Shown here one piece after another: positions 49,221 to 61,107 of a stretch of DNA of 64,000 nt. The first letter of the stretch is position 1; the number at the start of each line of letters is the position of its first letter. Origin of the DNA: Ganoderma boninense (taxonomy: Eukaryota; Basidiomycota; Agaricomycetes; Polyporales; Polyporaceae); NCBI GenBank assembly GCA_002900995.3, contig CM035312.1:744001-808000 (forward strand), in the 5' to 3' direction. The notes beneath the pieces are model-generated. The model was not told where the DNA came from. It searched no databases and saw only the letters and a program-made list of their open reading frames with translations. Position numbers and translations under genes: made by a program.

Positions 49221-52130
49221 CTCCCCTTTGTCTTCGTCTTCGCGCGCGGGTTCCAGTAACACGCGGCCGTGTTGGCCGCGAGCCGGCGAGACATCGGCGG
49301 TCGGCGGTGCAGTCGCTGTTTGCGTCGGTCAGGCTGCAGATTAGGTTTGACCGCGCACAGGCTCACCGGGTTTGGGTCAGAGACTTTGTTGTGCCACTTG
49401 CATCATCTATCCGTTTACGTTTGCGTTTGCGTTCACGTCCTCCACGACACTCCTCTACACTGTATTGATAGATCGGCTGTTCTGTTGCTTTACTGTACAA
49501 TCATAATGGGCTCCTCGCATATCCCCGTCCCTGTCGCTCACATGTTCTAAGTTATATTCCATACCTACAATGACAATGACGCACCTCTCTTTGCCCCGTA
49601 TCCTTGAACCCCTGGTCCCCACTCGGCACGCATCGCGTGCGCCTCACACGTCGTGTGCTGCGTTTCGGGTGGCGGTCCCTGCTCCGTGATCATCTCCTCA
49701 GTAGACGTCGAAGTCGTTGGCCCGAACATGCAGGTACAGCGTGTTGCTGGCTCCAGCAGACGAGGAACGGACCGTCCGTTCGATCTGGCACTGCTTTTCC
49801 ATGGCACCAAGATGCCACCGCGGAAGCTGCGCGGATGCCGCGACTGTCGATCGCTTCCGCCCCAGGATCGAGCCCGAGGGATCCGTTGACCGCCGGACCC
49901 ACCCACAATGCGTTCCGGCATTGACAGGGGCAGGGAGGGGGGTCCGCCGCAGCAGCCTTCTCTCCTCATACTCGGGTGGCCCAGGTCCGAGGTGTGCGTT
50001 GTGCATCGCGGTGGACACGATGCGGGTGTCAGATGAAGGCCGGGTCCGGGGAAGAGAGCTTGGGCGACAGAACTGTGCTGGGACATTAATGAAGGCGAGG
50101 ACAAGGCGGACCGGGAGAACGAGGACAAGGACTACTGGCAGGCTGGTGTGAATGCTGCATGCCGGCACGGCGTACAACGACACTGCCAATCTATCTCGGC
50201 TCATGCATGGTGGCGGTGGGGGCATGCGTACTGCATCCTTGTTGCGTCCTCAGGAGAACAACGGATATCAAGCTCTCATGCAACGCACAGGTGTCGGAAC
50301 ACTCACCCACACCTTCTCGAGCCCCGAGCGCATACATAGGCTCGGGGCGTGCAAAATGCGTGCGTGCCTAGTTCGTGGATAAGTTCTGTCCACGATAGGC
50401 TAACTTGCAAGCCTCGAAGGGCAGTGTTCTGAATGACCGTACGCAAACATTGGGGTTGTTCACGGGATCCCATTCGCAATTAGCCCTCAATAAAAAGCCG
50501 AAAAAACATACACACACACAACGCGGCGGTTCACTCACTGTCTATGCTCCGTCGGGACCTCGACCGCGTGCCCCACCGGGAAGCATCTGCGTGGTCGAAA
50601 CTCGCCGTTTATTAGTTCAGCCTGCGAACTTGTCACCGAGCTTATCCATCTTGGTCTCTTGCGCTGTCGAACGGGATCGGGATCGTGCACGCCGCCTGTG
50701 CATCGCGGGGTCACGGGATAGGGGTTGGGGGAGTCACCGGTCAGCACGCGATCTACCGTTCGAACATGGCATTGGAAAGGACAGAAACACGCAGACAGGT
50801 CGATGTTGTCGAACACGTCGCAAACGAGCCCGTATGGAAGTCGCTAGGTTGACCTTGCCGATGAGGAGCCTGCTGGCGAGGCCTTCAGCTCACGAGGCGC
50901 AGCGCGGCGTACAGCTGCGTGGCGTTCACGGGGAAGGAGTACTAGCGACACGACACGGCCGGGCATGTCGTGAATCTGAACCCGTCAGTTCAAGGCGCTG
51001 AACGGGTCCTGGATCGCTTCGACCTTGCCGCGGTCATTCTGGTCGTTGGGTACGGGTTGGTACATGGTAGGTCATAAGTGAGCTAGCGTAAGTGGCAAAG
51101 ACGAGGCGAGCAAGGCGTACGTTGATGAGCTTGGTCGTGCATTTTCCTGCGGCGTGGCCTGCGGGAGAGGCTGGCCGGGTCGACGCAGGAGAGGCGAGGG
51201 CGGCGTGGGCGAAGCTGCAAAAATTTATTTAAATACTTGCACGAAACGCGGGCAACGGAGCCTAAGCAGTTAGCCAAGAACACCACAGACTCCGCGAAAC
51301 AAGGATGAGGAGGGTCACATGCACAACAGATGGGGAAAGGCTTGCGGCTGGTGGCGGTTGCTCATTTTATACCGCAACGCCAAGCCCAGTCGACAACGCG
51401 ATTCATGGGGTCAGGGGCCTGGTGCCCTCTTCATATGCAGATTTTACGCCCGATTGATGCACTTCTGTGAGAGAAGGTCGCCCATCGTAGTATGTTGGCC
51501 GCGAATTCATGCCAGTGGGGCTGTGCAGGTCGGCAGGTGATGTTAACGTTACGTCGAGACGTTTCGACATCTGACCTTCAAGACTCCAAGGTCAGAGTGA
51601 GCAGCGTGCAAAGTGATCACCTGTAAACTCTAGCGGCTTGGGATGCGCGACTGGTCGTCGCCCCCGACATCTTTGCGGACTAGCAAGTTAAAAAGATCAC
51701 CTGCCACAGCAGACTCATATACTGACCTTCTTGTATGCGTGACTTTATTGGGCGCAGGATATTTGCGCCGTGAGGGGACTGCGAAGGCGACCATCACCTG
51801 TATGTGAACCACAATGAGCGGAACACGCTCGCGCCGATAGGCGGACGGTTCGACGAGAGTATCAGTTGTTCCGAGTATTGCGACGGAGTTGGAAGCTTTT
51901 GTCCATTAAAGATCTCAAACAGGTAGAAGAAATTGAGTATGCATTGGGAGAATAAGATAGTGAATAGGTCTGGGCCCATGCGCAAGCGCACGGTCCAGGT
52001 GGACGACATACAACAGTCTAAGTTCCAGGATGCAATATTCAGCGGCCAAGGTAGAGGCGACGAAGAGACCACACAACGCACAAACAAATGGAGAGAACGC
52101 AGATAAACGGGAGGCGGAATAATAGCCTCA
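49221..52130. other. Long gap, mostly no gene
   Basis: 2.9 kb between the 161-aa gene and the ChAPs gene. Apart from a possible 26-aa ORF at 50985-51065, nothing is supported. A short CA repeat lies near 50510-50521. Confidence 0.5.
50985..51065 (-). CDS. Possible 26-residue small ORF
   Basis: ATG in a good context (CTACCATGTACC) opens MYQPVPNDQNDRGKVEAIQD followed by six more residues (PFSALN) and TGA. The composition looks like real protein, unlike the surrounding frames. Upstream on the same strand are pyrimidine-rich sequence, a GTACGC donor and an AT-rich ATTTAAATAAATTT element near 51221-51235. It could be a small peptide gene or the last exon of a gene whose 5' exons I could not resolve. 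Confidence 0.25.
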   Translation of the reverse strand: MYQPVPNDQNDRGKVEAIQDPFSALN

Positions 52131-55100
52131 TCAGAAGTCGTACCCTTCGACCTTGAACGTGCGCCCGTATACGAGGTAGCTCTCCATGATTTTCATCACG
52201 GGCTCCGGGAGGCCCATACTTAGCAGGGACCACTGGATTTTGGCGTGTCCGTGGATCTGGCCCAACTTGAAGAAGCAGCGAGCGATTTGGGTGGGGTACT
52301 AGCGCGCCGAGTTCGTGAGCCACAAGAAGCAGGAGGAGATAGGGCTGAGAGGACGTACGGTCATCTCGGCATACTCGCCCCACTGGTACGCAGCTACGCG
52401 GACACCGACTTGGAGCGACCGCTGAATGTCGCCCTCTTCCGCATACATGTCCAGGAGCTTGGACCACGGCTTGGATGAGTAGCGCGGCGTGTCGAGACAG
52501 CGCTGATACGCCTCCTTCGCTTCCTCCTTGTGGTGCAACCGGATGCCGAGGTCGCCAAGGATCTCCCATTCCAACCCGGTCTTGCGGTACGCAACGTGCT
52601 GCGTCTTGAAATGTGCGACCTCCGCACGAAAGATGGTCCAGACGCGGAGATCCTAGGGCGCAGAACTTGTATTCAACGACGACACGTAATAACCACAGCG
52701 CCGAAGCGCCACGTACCTCATAGAGAACCATGAAGAGGTTGTCCAGCCACCTCTCGCAAAGCCGCTTGTTGCTGAAGGAGAACGGCTCTTGCGACGGTGC
52801 CTGGCCGCCCTCGCCCTCCGGGTTTTCGGCGGCCTGGACGGGCTTCTCGAGCGCGTCGCCCGCGCTCTCCTTCATCCCGTTCTCCGTTGCGGCACTTGCT
52901 TCTTCGTGGCCATTGGTGGTGGCAGCGGCAGCAGCCTTCTCCTCCCTCGCGCTCTCGGTGGAGATGCGGATCGTGGGTAGCCCGTTTGTCGACGCAAGAG
53001 TGGCCGAGTCTGCCTCGCTCTCAGGTTCGCCTTCAGGCTTCTCACTCTGCCCGGTGTGGTCCGGTGTGGACGCTGCAGGGGAGATCATTCCACGGGTCGA
53101 CGCGTCGTCGTCAATGTCGGCTTTGCCTTGAAGTGAAACACTACGTTTCGGGGACGTCGCGGTCACCGACCCGTCTTCATGGATGACCTTGCTCGGGGAG
53201 TGGATGTGCGAGTCCGCATGGGCCTTCTGCATCCGGTACTCCTCCTCCATGACGAAGACGGAGCTCCTCGTCTTGAGGAGCTCGTCCCAGCCAATTTGCG
53301 ACACAAGACGCGTGAGGAGGGCATATGCGCGGGCCCATGTACCGCGGAGACCCGGAGCTGGCAGGCGGAGGAGGGCGGGGTCAGCCTGGCAGGTGGGGAC
53401 GGGAGGTTAATGGTGGCAACCGGTACCAATGACAACAGTCCTCACCTCGTCATCCTCCGTCTTTATCCGTTCAGGGAGAATCTCCACGATCGTGCCTTTC
53501 GGCGGGAGGTGCACACGGGCAGGTGTCAGGCTTCTGTGGGCATCACGACCGTTGTAGGTGAACATGGGACATGAGTTGAGGGTGAGGAGTGCCTATTAAC
53601 AATATGTTAGCAGTAGGTGCATTGGAACCTAAGATGGACGTACGTTCTCATATTGGCCCAAGTCAATATAGCATTCCGTAAGTTTCTCCCATGTTACGAA
53701 CTCGCTTGGCGCGCAGTTGACCGCCTGTCGGGCGAGTTTAACTGCCCAGTCGTATTTGCCCTTTGAGCGGAGGAATTCGCATTGCACATGGAGGAGGGTG
53801 TAAGACTGGGGCGTTTGCTTGATTGCGGATGCCATGATCTGAACAGCCTTGACTTCCTCATCTGAGGAAGTGGTCAGTGGATGTCCATGGACATCAACCA
53901 GCAGAAGGGACGCACTCATGCCGAGATAGCTCTTCGCGAGCAACGACGCAACCTCCGGTTCCTTTGCAGTGAGCTTCTCGAACAAGTTTGCGGCATACTG
54001 GAACCGGCCGCTATCCCCGAAGTACTTCACGATAGCCGCGGTCAGATGGTTGGAGACCACTGTTGCCACCTGAATCTCGGGATCCGAACCAACTTGCCAT
54101 CCTACGAAACATTAGAGCATTCATCGTTCTACTCATCACACAAGTACTGCATGATATAGAACCGTACCTTTCAAGAATAGAGCCTCGGCAGCTTGAAGGA
54201 AACGGAGTTCACCTTCGGGGTTGGTGATTGGATCGAGCTTCCGGTACGCTTCTAGCCAGTATGTGGGATCGTCGGAGTAGAGGATAGCACGAAGAAGAGC
54301 CGATAGAAAGGTTTCTTGCCAGATATCTGGAGTCGCTTCATGCCTGGAAACCAATAAGGTGCGTTCCGCTGTTGTGTCCGACATTCGGCTGCGTACCTCT
54401 CGCCACGCAAGTCAACTACATATGCTTGCACTCCACCAGGGATCTTGACATCCACGCGCACATCCACTCGAGAGAACGCATTGAAGCAACTGCATGCAGG
54501 GATGCATATAGAGCGAAACGCATACAAGGAGGGTTACGCACCAGTAACACCCACTCTTCACTTTCCATGTCGTTCCCTTGGAAAACCAGCCGGCCTCCTC
54601 TTCAATGTTGTACGTGAGGGAGTTGATGTAGGCCGCTAATGACGCGGAGGAGGATGCATCGACTCCGGAGACGTAGTGATACGAGCCGAGCTGTCATGGA
54701 CGATGTAGGCGGTGGCGCAGTGGACCTGGAGGATGTGCACTTACGTCTCGTTGTCCGCTCCGTCCAGTGCTCTTCAGGACATGTACTAGGTCAGGCGGGC
54801 CAAGCTCTCGGAATGTTGCTGAATAGAACAATGAACGCCCGCACGGAGAAATCGAGGAATATACGACTGACATAGGCTTTCCGTCCGAGAACTGAGGCAC
54901 TCCGTGAGTTCCACCTGTTGCGTTGCATTTGAGAAGCCAACACACATGCATGGCAAGAAAGTGTACCTCGAAGATCTCGGGAACGTCTTTGAAAGACGCA
55001 TCAGCCATAGTGGACACCGTCCGGCAGAGAAGCTAGACGGGATATGGAGGAGGAGCACTGAAGAGACACCGACGTGTATGCTCGGAAGCAGGTACGTTGC

Positions 55101-55196
55101 CTTGTTACACCGCTTTCTTGTCGGACTACAAACTGGTTCTTACCTGGGAAAGGCGAGCCACAGCGCTTGGCCCATTTCATTATCTGGGGTTGACAT
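52131..55196 (-). CDS. ChAPs-family exomer subunit (BCH1/BUD7 type)
   Basis: Start ATG 55196 (MSTPDNEMGQALWLAFP), multi-exon, ending VYGRTFKVEGYDF at 52131. ChAPs proteins bind Chs5 and Arf1 at the trans-Golgi and form the exomer coat that exports cargo such as chitin synthase to the plasma membrane. Family landmarks: YWLEAYRKLDPITNPEGELR, TAAIVKYFGDSGRFQYAANL, ASLLAKSYLGM, WEKLTECYIDLGQYENV, GWDELLKTRSSVFVMEEEY, then LCERWLDNLFMVLYEDLRVW and HHKEEAKEAYQRCLDTPRYS (TPR-like). Between the two halves is a linker of about 130 residues rich in Ser, Glu and Ala, absent or short in yeast. Fungi outside yeasts usually have one or two ChAPs, so I give no single yeast name. Confidence 0.9.
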
Positions 55197-55686
55197 GTTG
55201 ACACTCCAGTCTAGTAGACAGTCTAGTCCCACAAACAATTGCTGGGCGCTCGACCACGACAGACTGCTCATTGCCTGAGGCTGCACCTGAGGTCATTCAA
55301 AGGCCATACCTCCTCAGTTACTCCGAACCCGCTGCTTCCGATATACCACCATCCCTCGGCTGCTATGCGTCTCACGTGAACGTGAAAACGAGAATCTCAT
55401 GGAGTAGGCGTAGATTCCGACGGCTTTTTTCGCCCCGACCAAAACTTGAGTCGGAATTCCTCCCCCGTCGCCCAGAGCTCGCCCATCCCCGAAGCTTGAA
55501 GACCGGACGACACGGCCGCATCCCAGAAGCCCGCTCACGAGTAGTCTCATCGTCTCGCCTCGTAAGTGGTACGTTGCCATTATGTGAGAAGCTCGGGTAC
55601 TGTGGAAAATGGTGCTCAGAGCATGGTCGAGTCATCTCGCCTGAAACTTTATGCCCCAGACACTGGCCTCCTCTTCATCGTCAACC
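55197..55686. promoter_or_regulatory. Divergent promoter ChAPs / HOM3
   Basis: 490 bp between two outward-facing start codons. No TATA box or amino-acid-control element (TGACTC) is evident to me. Confidence 0.4.
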
Positions 55687-57985
55687 ATGTCTGCCGCATC
55701 TACCCCATCCCCTGTGTCCTCTCGCTCCTCATCATTATCTTCCGGGCAAGCGCCGCTCACACCGCCCAATATGCACCAAAATACCATCGACCCCGCTGCG
55801 AAGTGGTTGGTACAGAAGTATGGCGGAACAAGTGTCGGGAAGTTTGCGACCAAGATTGCAGAGGACATCATACCGTTCGTCCCTCATTCTCTCTGATACG
55901 ATGTCATAATGACCCTGTCAATCTGTCAGTGAGTACCTGGACCAGCATAGGGTCGCGATCGTCTGCTCGGCCCGTTCCGGTTCCACAAAAGCCCTTGGAA
56001 CTACAAACCTCCTGCTCAGGGCAGCCAGTGAGGCTCTACAGCGGTCGAACGGCGTGTCCGAGACGCCAGGAACGATGTCGCCCAGCGGCGTCTTCTCAAG
56101 ATTGACACAATATCAGTCTCCGTTCACAAGCCCGGGAAAAGCATCACCGAAATCGGAGTCTATTGCTCTTGCTCTGGGAATGTCCTCCATTACTGAGCAG
56201 CCTCCTTCCTTCAACACTACTGTCGACGTCATCAAGTCCGAGCATATCAACGCTGCACGGGCATCCGTTCGGAAACCCGAAATACTAAAGGACCTTGAGG
56301 TCGAGATCGAGCGAGACTGCGAGAGCATTAAGTCGTTTCTGTTTGCCACACAGGTGTGTGTGACTTGGGTTATCGTTCATGCGTGACCCCAACTCATGTG
56401 AAATGGCGTCCGTCAACCTCCCAATCTACCGCTATATTCATAGGTCATTGACGAGATCTCGCCGAGGTCTAGAGACAGCATCATTGGTTTTGGAGAACGC
56501 CTTGGATGTAAGCTTGTTACGGCAGTCCTCCGAGACAGGGTGAGCGAATGGATAGCATCTCCAAAGAAGTGGCTCTGAAGACGTCTACAGAATATTGATG
56601 CTGAGTTTGTCAGCTTAGAGAACATCATCCCCCTTTCAGAGAGTGAGAGTTTCTCTGACTCAGACACCTTGCCTCAAGACTTCTACGACCGTATTGCCGA
56701 TCTGGTGGCAGAAAGGATCAAGGCATGTGGAAACCGCGTCCCAGTTGTGACAGGTATGTCCCACATTCTGTTGTGAAGGGGTCGCGTCCTCATGGTAGTT
56801 GTAGGCTTTTTCGGTCCGGTTCCTGGCTCTCTTCTCAGGCAGGTTGGACGTGGATATACCGACCTGTTGGCCGCACTACTGGCGGCGGGTCTCGGTGCTT
56901 CAGAACTCCAGATCTGGAAGGAGGTGGACGGTATATTCACCGCTGACCCCCGCAAGGTGCCTACCGCGCGGTTAATTCCGATTATCACCCCAGAAGAGGC
57001 CGCCGAGCTGACGTATTATGGGAGCGAAGTCGTTCACCCATTCACGATGGACCAGGTACGTAACGTATCGTAAACGCTGCTTGTTTAAGCTTCAAGGCAC
57101 ATCGAGCTCACAGGCACGGCTGTCCATAGGTTATCCGGCGGAAGATTCCTATCCGTATCAAGAACGTCGAGAATCCCCGGGGCGGTGGAACCGTCATTCA
57201 CCCCGATTCTGAGGTCGACGCGTACGCCCTGCTCAACGGCAACGACTCAAATCCCCCTATTATCCCCACTACGTCTTCTGCGTCAAGGGGCTTCATCCCC
57301 TGGGCCTCGCCCCCCGCCGACAAGCACGCCCAAGTACGCCAGCCGACGGCAGTGACGATCAAGGAACACATAATCGTTCTGAACGTCAACTCAAACAGGA
57401 AGAACGTCTCCCATGGTTTCCTCGCTACCATTTTCGGTACACTCGATCGCTTCGGCGTGGTGGTTGACCTCATCAGCACAAGTGAGGTATACGTATCGAT
57501 GGCCATTGAAGAGAATCTAGACAAAAAGGTGCTCGACCGCGTTGTGCGGGAGCTCCAAAAATGTGGCACTGTACGTGATCATGGTTTAATTTTTCGTACA
57601 CGCGCCCCTGCCGCAATACATTCCTGACGTAACCTGGCTTCGTATGATAGGTCACCGTACTCCGCGACATGGCAATCCTCTCGCTGGTGGGGAAGTCGAT
57701 GCGGAACATGATCGGTGTCTCCGGGCGCATGTTCACGACTCTAGGCCAGGGCAACGTGAACATCGAGATGATAAGCCAGGGCGCGAACGAGATCAACATC
57801 TCGTGCGTCATCGACGGGCGCGACGCCGTCAAGGCCCTCAACCTCATCCACCAGAGCTGCCTCCAGATCAAACCCGAGGGCGAGCGAGGGAGAGGTACGC
57901 ACGCTCGCGCTTCCTGGACACGCGTTCTGACTTCCTTTTCTGTTTGCGCTGTTCGTTCCTCGCAGTGGGACCCTGGCTGTTCTGA
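55687..57985 (+). CDS. HOM3: Aspartate kinase
   Basis: Phosphorylates aspartate in the first step of threonine, methionine and isoleucine synthesis. After a Ser/Pro-rich leader it reads KWLVQKYGGTSVGKFATK, the N-terminal kinase signature, then VAIVCSARSGSTKALGTTNL, IIGFGERLGCKL, VPVVTGFFGPVPGSL, GRGYTDLLAALLA, WKEVDGIFTADPRKV and AELTYYGSEVVHPFTM. The C-terminus carries ACT-type regulatory sequence (LNVNSNRKNVSHGFL, ILSLVGKSMRNM, QGNVNIEMISQGANEINIS), where threonine feedback acts in yeast. The gene ends RVGPWLF after a last intron; the stop is at 57983-57985. ATG 55687 is chosen for context (TCAACCATG); ATG 55651 in the same frame would add 12 residues. Confidence 0.93.
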
Positions 57986-59591
57986 TGCTGTTACATATAC
58001 CACGATAGAGCGGACTGAGAGGACGTCCGGGCGCAGGGCGGGGGATCTCAGTGCCGGACCTTTTTTTGCGTTACACATATACGTGGGCCGGGCCTAGAGT
58101 TCATTCAGGGGTGTCCAGCCGATTCGAGCAGTCAAAATCAGAACGTCATGTTGTACCATCTTACCACGGAAGGGAGCCACGAGGTGCAATCAGTGCGAAT
58201 TCCGGTATGCTCATCTTGTGGACTAGGAGGTTTGGTGTCCGGCGACTCGCTGTGGGCATGCGTCCTCGGCCCCCCAGAGTCGTTTGTGCCTTTGACTGAC
58301 TGATCGTCTTTTCTGAAGAGGTGGTGCGGAAGACGGTCCGCAGCGTCTTGCATTGACGGTTCACAGGTGACATGAAGGTTCGGGGAGTAGATTTTCACCC
58401 ACTGTGCCCTTCCTTTCCTCACCGATCTGCGCACTCACACTCCATGTTACACGCCGCGTAAGCTTAGGGTCGCCACGTGTGGGATTGGCTTCGCCCAGGT
58501 TTGTCTGTCTTTGATGCACGCTCGTGAGCATCCCCCCCTTACAAATTGTGCTGCCCAGGGCTGATAAATTCTATAGAGCTGTCAATTGCACAGGCGTAGT
58601 CCTTTCTTCAGGTGTCATTTCGACAGCGAGACAGCTCTTCTCATTGAAGACAAATTTGGCAGCACCCACTTGTGCAGTGCGTATTGCACCCCGCTGCTGC
58701 TGCGACCTGGAGGCTACTTGACAGCGTTGTCCTCAGCCCCACCCGGTCCCCCACGCCCGGCAGGTACGCCGCAAACCCGCGCGGACTTTGTGCCCTTCCG
58801 AGCCCACCGCATGCCATTTGAACACCGGCGACCTTGGCGACTTCGCCGAGAAGACCTTCCGGCGTACGTCATGCACCCGGAGGCCCGGTACAGGATCGAG
58901 CTGTGTCGCGTCCTGCGTCCATGAGGGCAAGAAGAAGCTGGGTGCCTCGCCCTTCCCTCAGCCGTTCATGGAACCTTAACGTCCCGACCGCCGGCAGCTG
59001 CTTTGCATGAGCGATGCACTGGCAGATGCAGACGAGACCCACGGAATGCTCAGGGCAGCACGTTGAGGCTGGGCAGTGCCTGTGCCTTGAGCAGGACTTG
59101 CCTCGCGTTGGTGTCATGGCGAACGAGGGGTGTGGGATGCGACCGACCAATGCATGGGCTATCCTCGTGGCTCCACGAAGCTCGAAGGGGCAAGGAAGAT
59201 GTTCATCACGCTGGGCACGCCTGTCGCGTCTATCTGCCTGTTGGTTTGTTCGCCGGACGAGGGACGTGATACCGTCCTGGTGAATTTGAAAGATCACAAC
59301 GATGGATTCCCCAACATTTTACATGGTATTATAACCCTATATTCAGGCACCTTCCAACTGACACAGATCTCCTATGAGAAGATGTGAACATTTGAGGTCG
59401 GAGTTGTTTTGGTTGGGGTGGCTGGGAGCTGCCATCATCGTGCGGTGGCTGTGTATACTCTCCTTCCACCCGTAAAGTTCTTCGAAAATGGATGCAACGT
59501 CGGAGAATCTGGTGGTTTGTCTTTACCTTCTCTTGTTACAGCGACGATGAAGTGAAAAAAAGTAGGAGGGAAAGTGGGATATGTGAAAAAG
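57986..59591. other. Intergenic, no gene identified
   Basis: 1.6 kb between HOM3 and tRNA-Arg. Frames such as 58586-58924 lack motifs. No repeats or RNA genes were seen. Confidence 0.45.
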
Positions 59592-59697
59592 TGACCACCG
59601 CAGGACTCGAACCTGCAACCTTTTGGTGCCCGATGATTGGGTATTGGAAGCCGTTAAGCGATCGAAGCCAAACGCGCTACCATTGCGCCAGGTAGCC
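59592..59697 (-). tRNA. tRNA-Arg (anticodon UCG) with intron
   Basis: The 106-nt gene folds to a canonical 72-nt tRNA after removal of a 34-nt intron placed after base 37. Acceptor GGCTACC pairs with GGTGGTC using wobble pairs, D stem GCGC/GCGC, anticodon stem TTTGG/CCAAA with loop CTTCGAA, variable AGGTT, and T stem GCAGG/CCTGC around TTCGAGT. U33 is followed by TCG, giving arginine. The discriminator is A at 59592. A decayed inverted copy lies about 180 bp away. Confidence 0.92.
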
Positions 59698-61107
59698 ATG
59701 ACCAGATAGCCAGTAATACTAATCTTATACATGGGGTTCTCTAATCAGGATAGATCAATACGAAGGCATTTGTAGGCTCAACATTGCAGTGGAACGACAA
59801 GACGGAAGTCATTGAATACAGAATACTTATAACCAAGTGACTTGTGCCTAGAGAAACAACACACTCCCCATATCTAGGCACTTTGGTAGAGCGTTAGGCT
59901 TCCTTCCCTTAACGGCTTCCAAAACCCGGTCACAGTGGTGGGGTTCAAACCTGTCCGCAAACACAAGTAAGCATCGACCATTTAAGTGCGGCGATGTGGT
60001 TCCATAGCAGGAACCAGACCTAGAGGTCGATTTTCAGTAGGATGGCGTTTCTATTTGCAAGCCCTGGTGATAAACCAATACATAGATAAGTCATCGACCA
60101 AGTGTGAAATCCTAACAATCCTTCCATTTCCTTCCTGCGCGCTCTCCCAAACGATACTGGAGTTCCTAAGAACAGGGCATTCAAATACTCAATACCGTGT
60201 TCTAGGCTAACCATTGCCTAGCACACAGTCCAGAGATAGGTCAGAGAAATTGTACCTTGCCTTTGCCGCTGGGAGAGCGCGCAAAAGGATAAGGGGACGA
60301 CCGAAAGGTTATCAGGGCATATCTCCGAGGCCGAGAGCTTTGAATTCTTGGGCATCGCGTGTTGGGCATCGCGTGGATTTGACGGTGGGGGAAGCTGCTG
60401 GGTAAGGCAGGTTCTCATGAGAGGCTGTGTCAGGCGTAAGTGGGTCCCCATGATAGAACCGGATCGGCCTCATGGCGGACGAGACGCCACGAAGGAGATT
60501 GGAAGGCCATGGAAAGCTCTCCGCGTTTCTTCGGTGCCTGACGAACAGGCACGGTTTGCGTGAGGCGGCTTACGGAGAATAAGCTTCAATACACTGGGCT
60601 GTGGCGGAGGAGGAGATGATGCCGGACGCTGGGGGTGGCAGGGACGTACACGGTTCTCACATGAGTGCATGCAGGCGGAGCAAACAGAGGCGATCAGCGG
60701 ACGACGACTACTGAGGAAAAGGCAGGAGTACGACGAACGGTCGACGCGGGGCAGAAGGATAGACTGCGCAGCTGCGGCGTTGTGGCGACGGTTGCTTGGC
60801 TCTCAGTCTCGGCCGTTGAGCATGTTAACATCGCGCGGGTTTGGGCTGGCAGAGGAGGGGAGAAATGGTGACGGCAGAGGGAGATGGTGGATGTGAGAGA
60901 TGCGGGAAGGGTGGAATGATCGTTCCGCTGAGCCGCCGGGCTCGGAGGCACGGGCGTCTGGATCACCGTCGCGAAGAAGCGCCGAGGTTGTCCGAGCTCG
61001 GATGTCTTGAGTTGGGTGAGCGTTCATATGTCTGTCATCTTTTCGCTCTCCGCATCTCCCTCTCTCCTCCCTCTCTGCCCTTCCTCGCCATCCTCTCACG
61101 TCCCTTC
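59698..61107. other. Intergenic upstream of the G-alpha gene
   Basis: Apart from the tRNA pseudogene at 59876-59955, I see no gene. The last 250 bp are the probable promoter of the G-alpha gene. Confidence 0.45.
59876..59955 (+). pseudogene. Degenerate inverted copy of the tRNA-Arg gene
   Basis: On the opposite strand to tRNA-Arg, GGTAGAGCGTTAGGCTTC aligns with tRNA GGTAGCGCGTTTGGCTTC. It then keeps the intron block CTTAACGGCTTCCAA identical to the gene, and ends with a B-box-like GGGTTCAAACCTG. The 5' acceptor and anticodon region are mutated (CTTCCTTCC replaces CTTCGATCG), so no cloverleaf forms. The retained intron shows that it derives from DNA or pre-tRNA, not mature tRNA. Confidence 0.75.

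Noticed and set aside
50405..51001. 198-codon plus-strand frame
   Set aside because: Low-quality Arg/Ser-rich translation with no motifs, overlapping the more plausible minus-strand small ORF region.
58586..58924. 112-codon plus-strand frame between HOM3 and tRNA-Arg
   Set aside because: No conserved motif, and the opposite strand is equally open. Treated as a chance frame.
60841..61107. In-frame 5' extension of the G-alpha reading frame
   Set aside because: The extension is Arg/Gly-rich with no G-alpha similarity, while ATG 61108 gives the usual family N-terminus.
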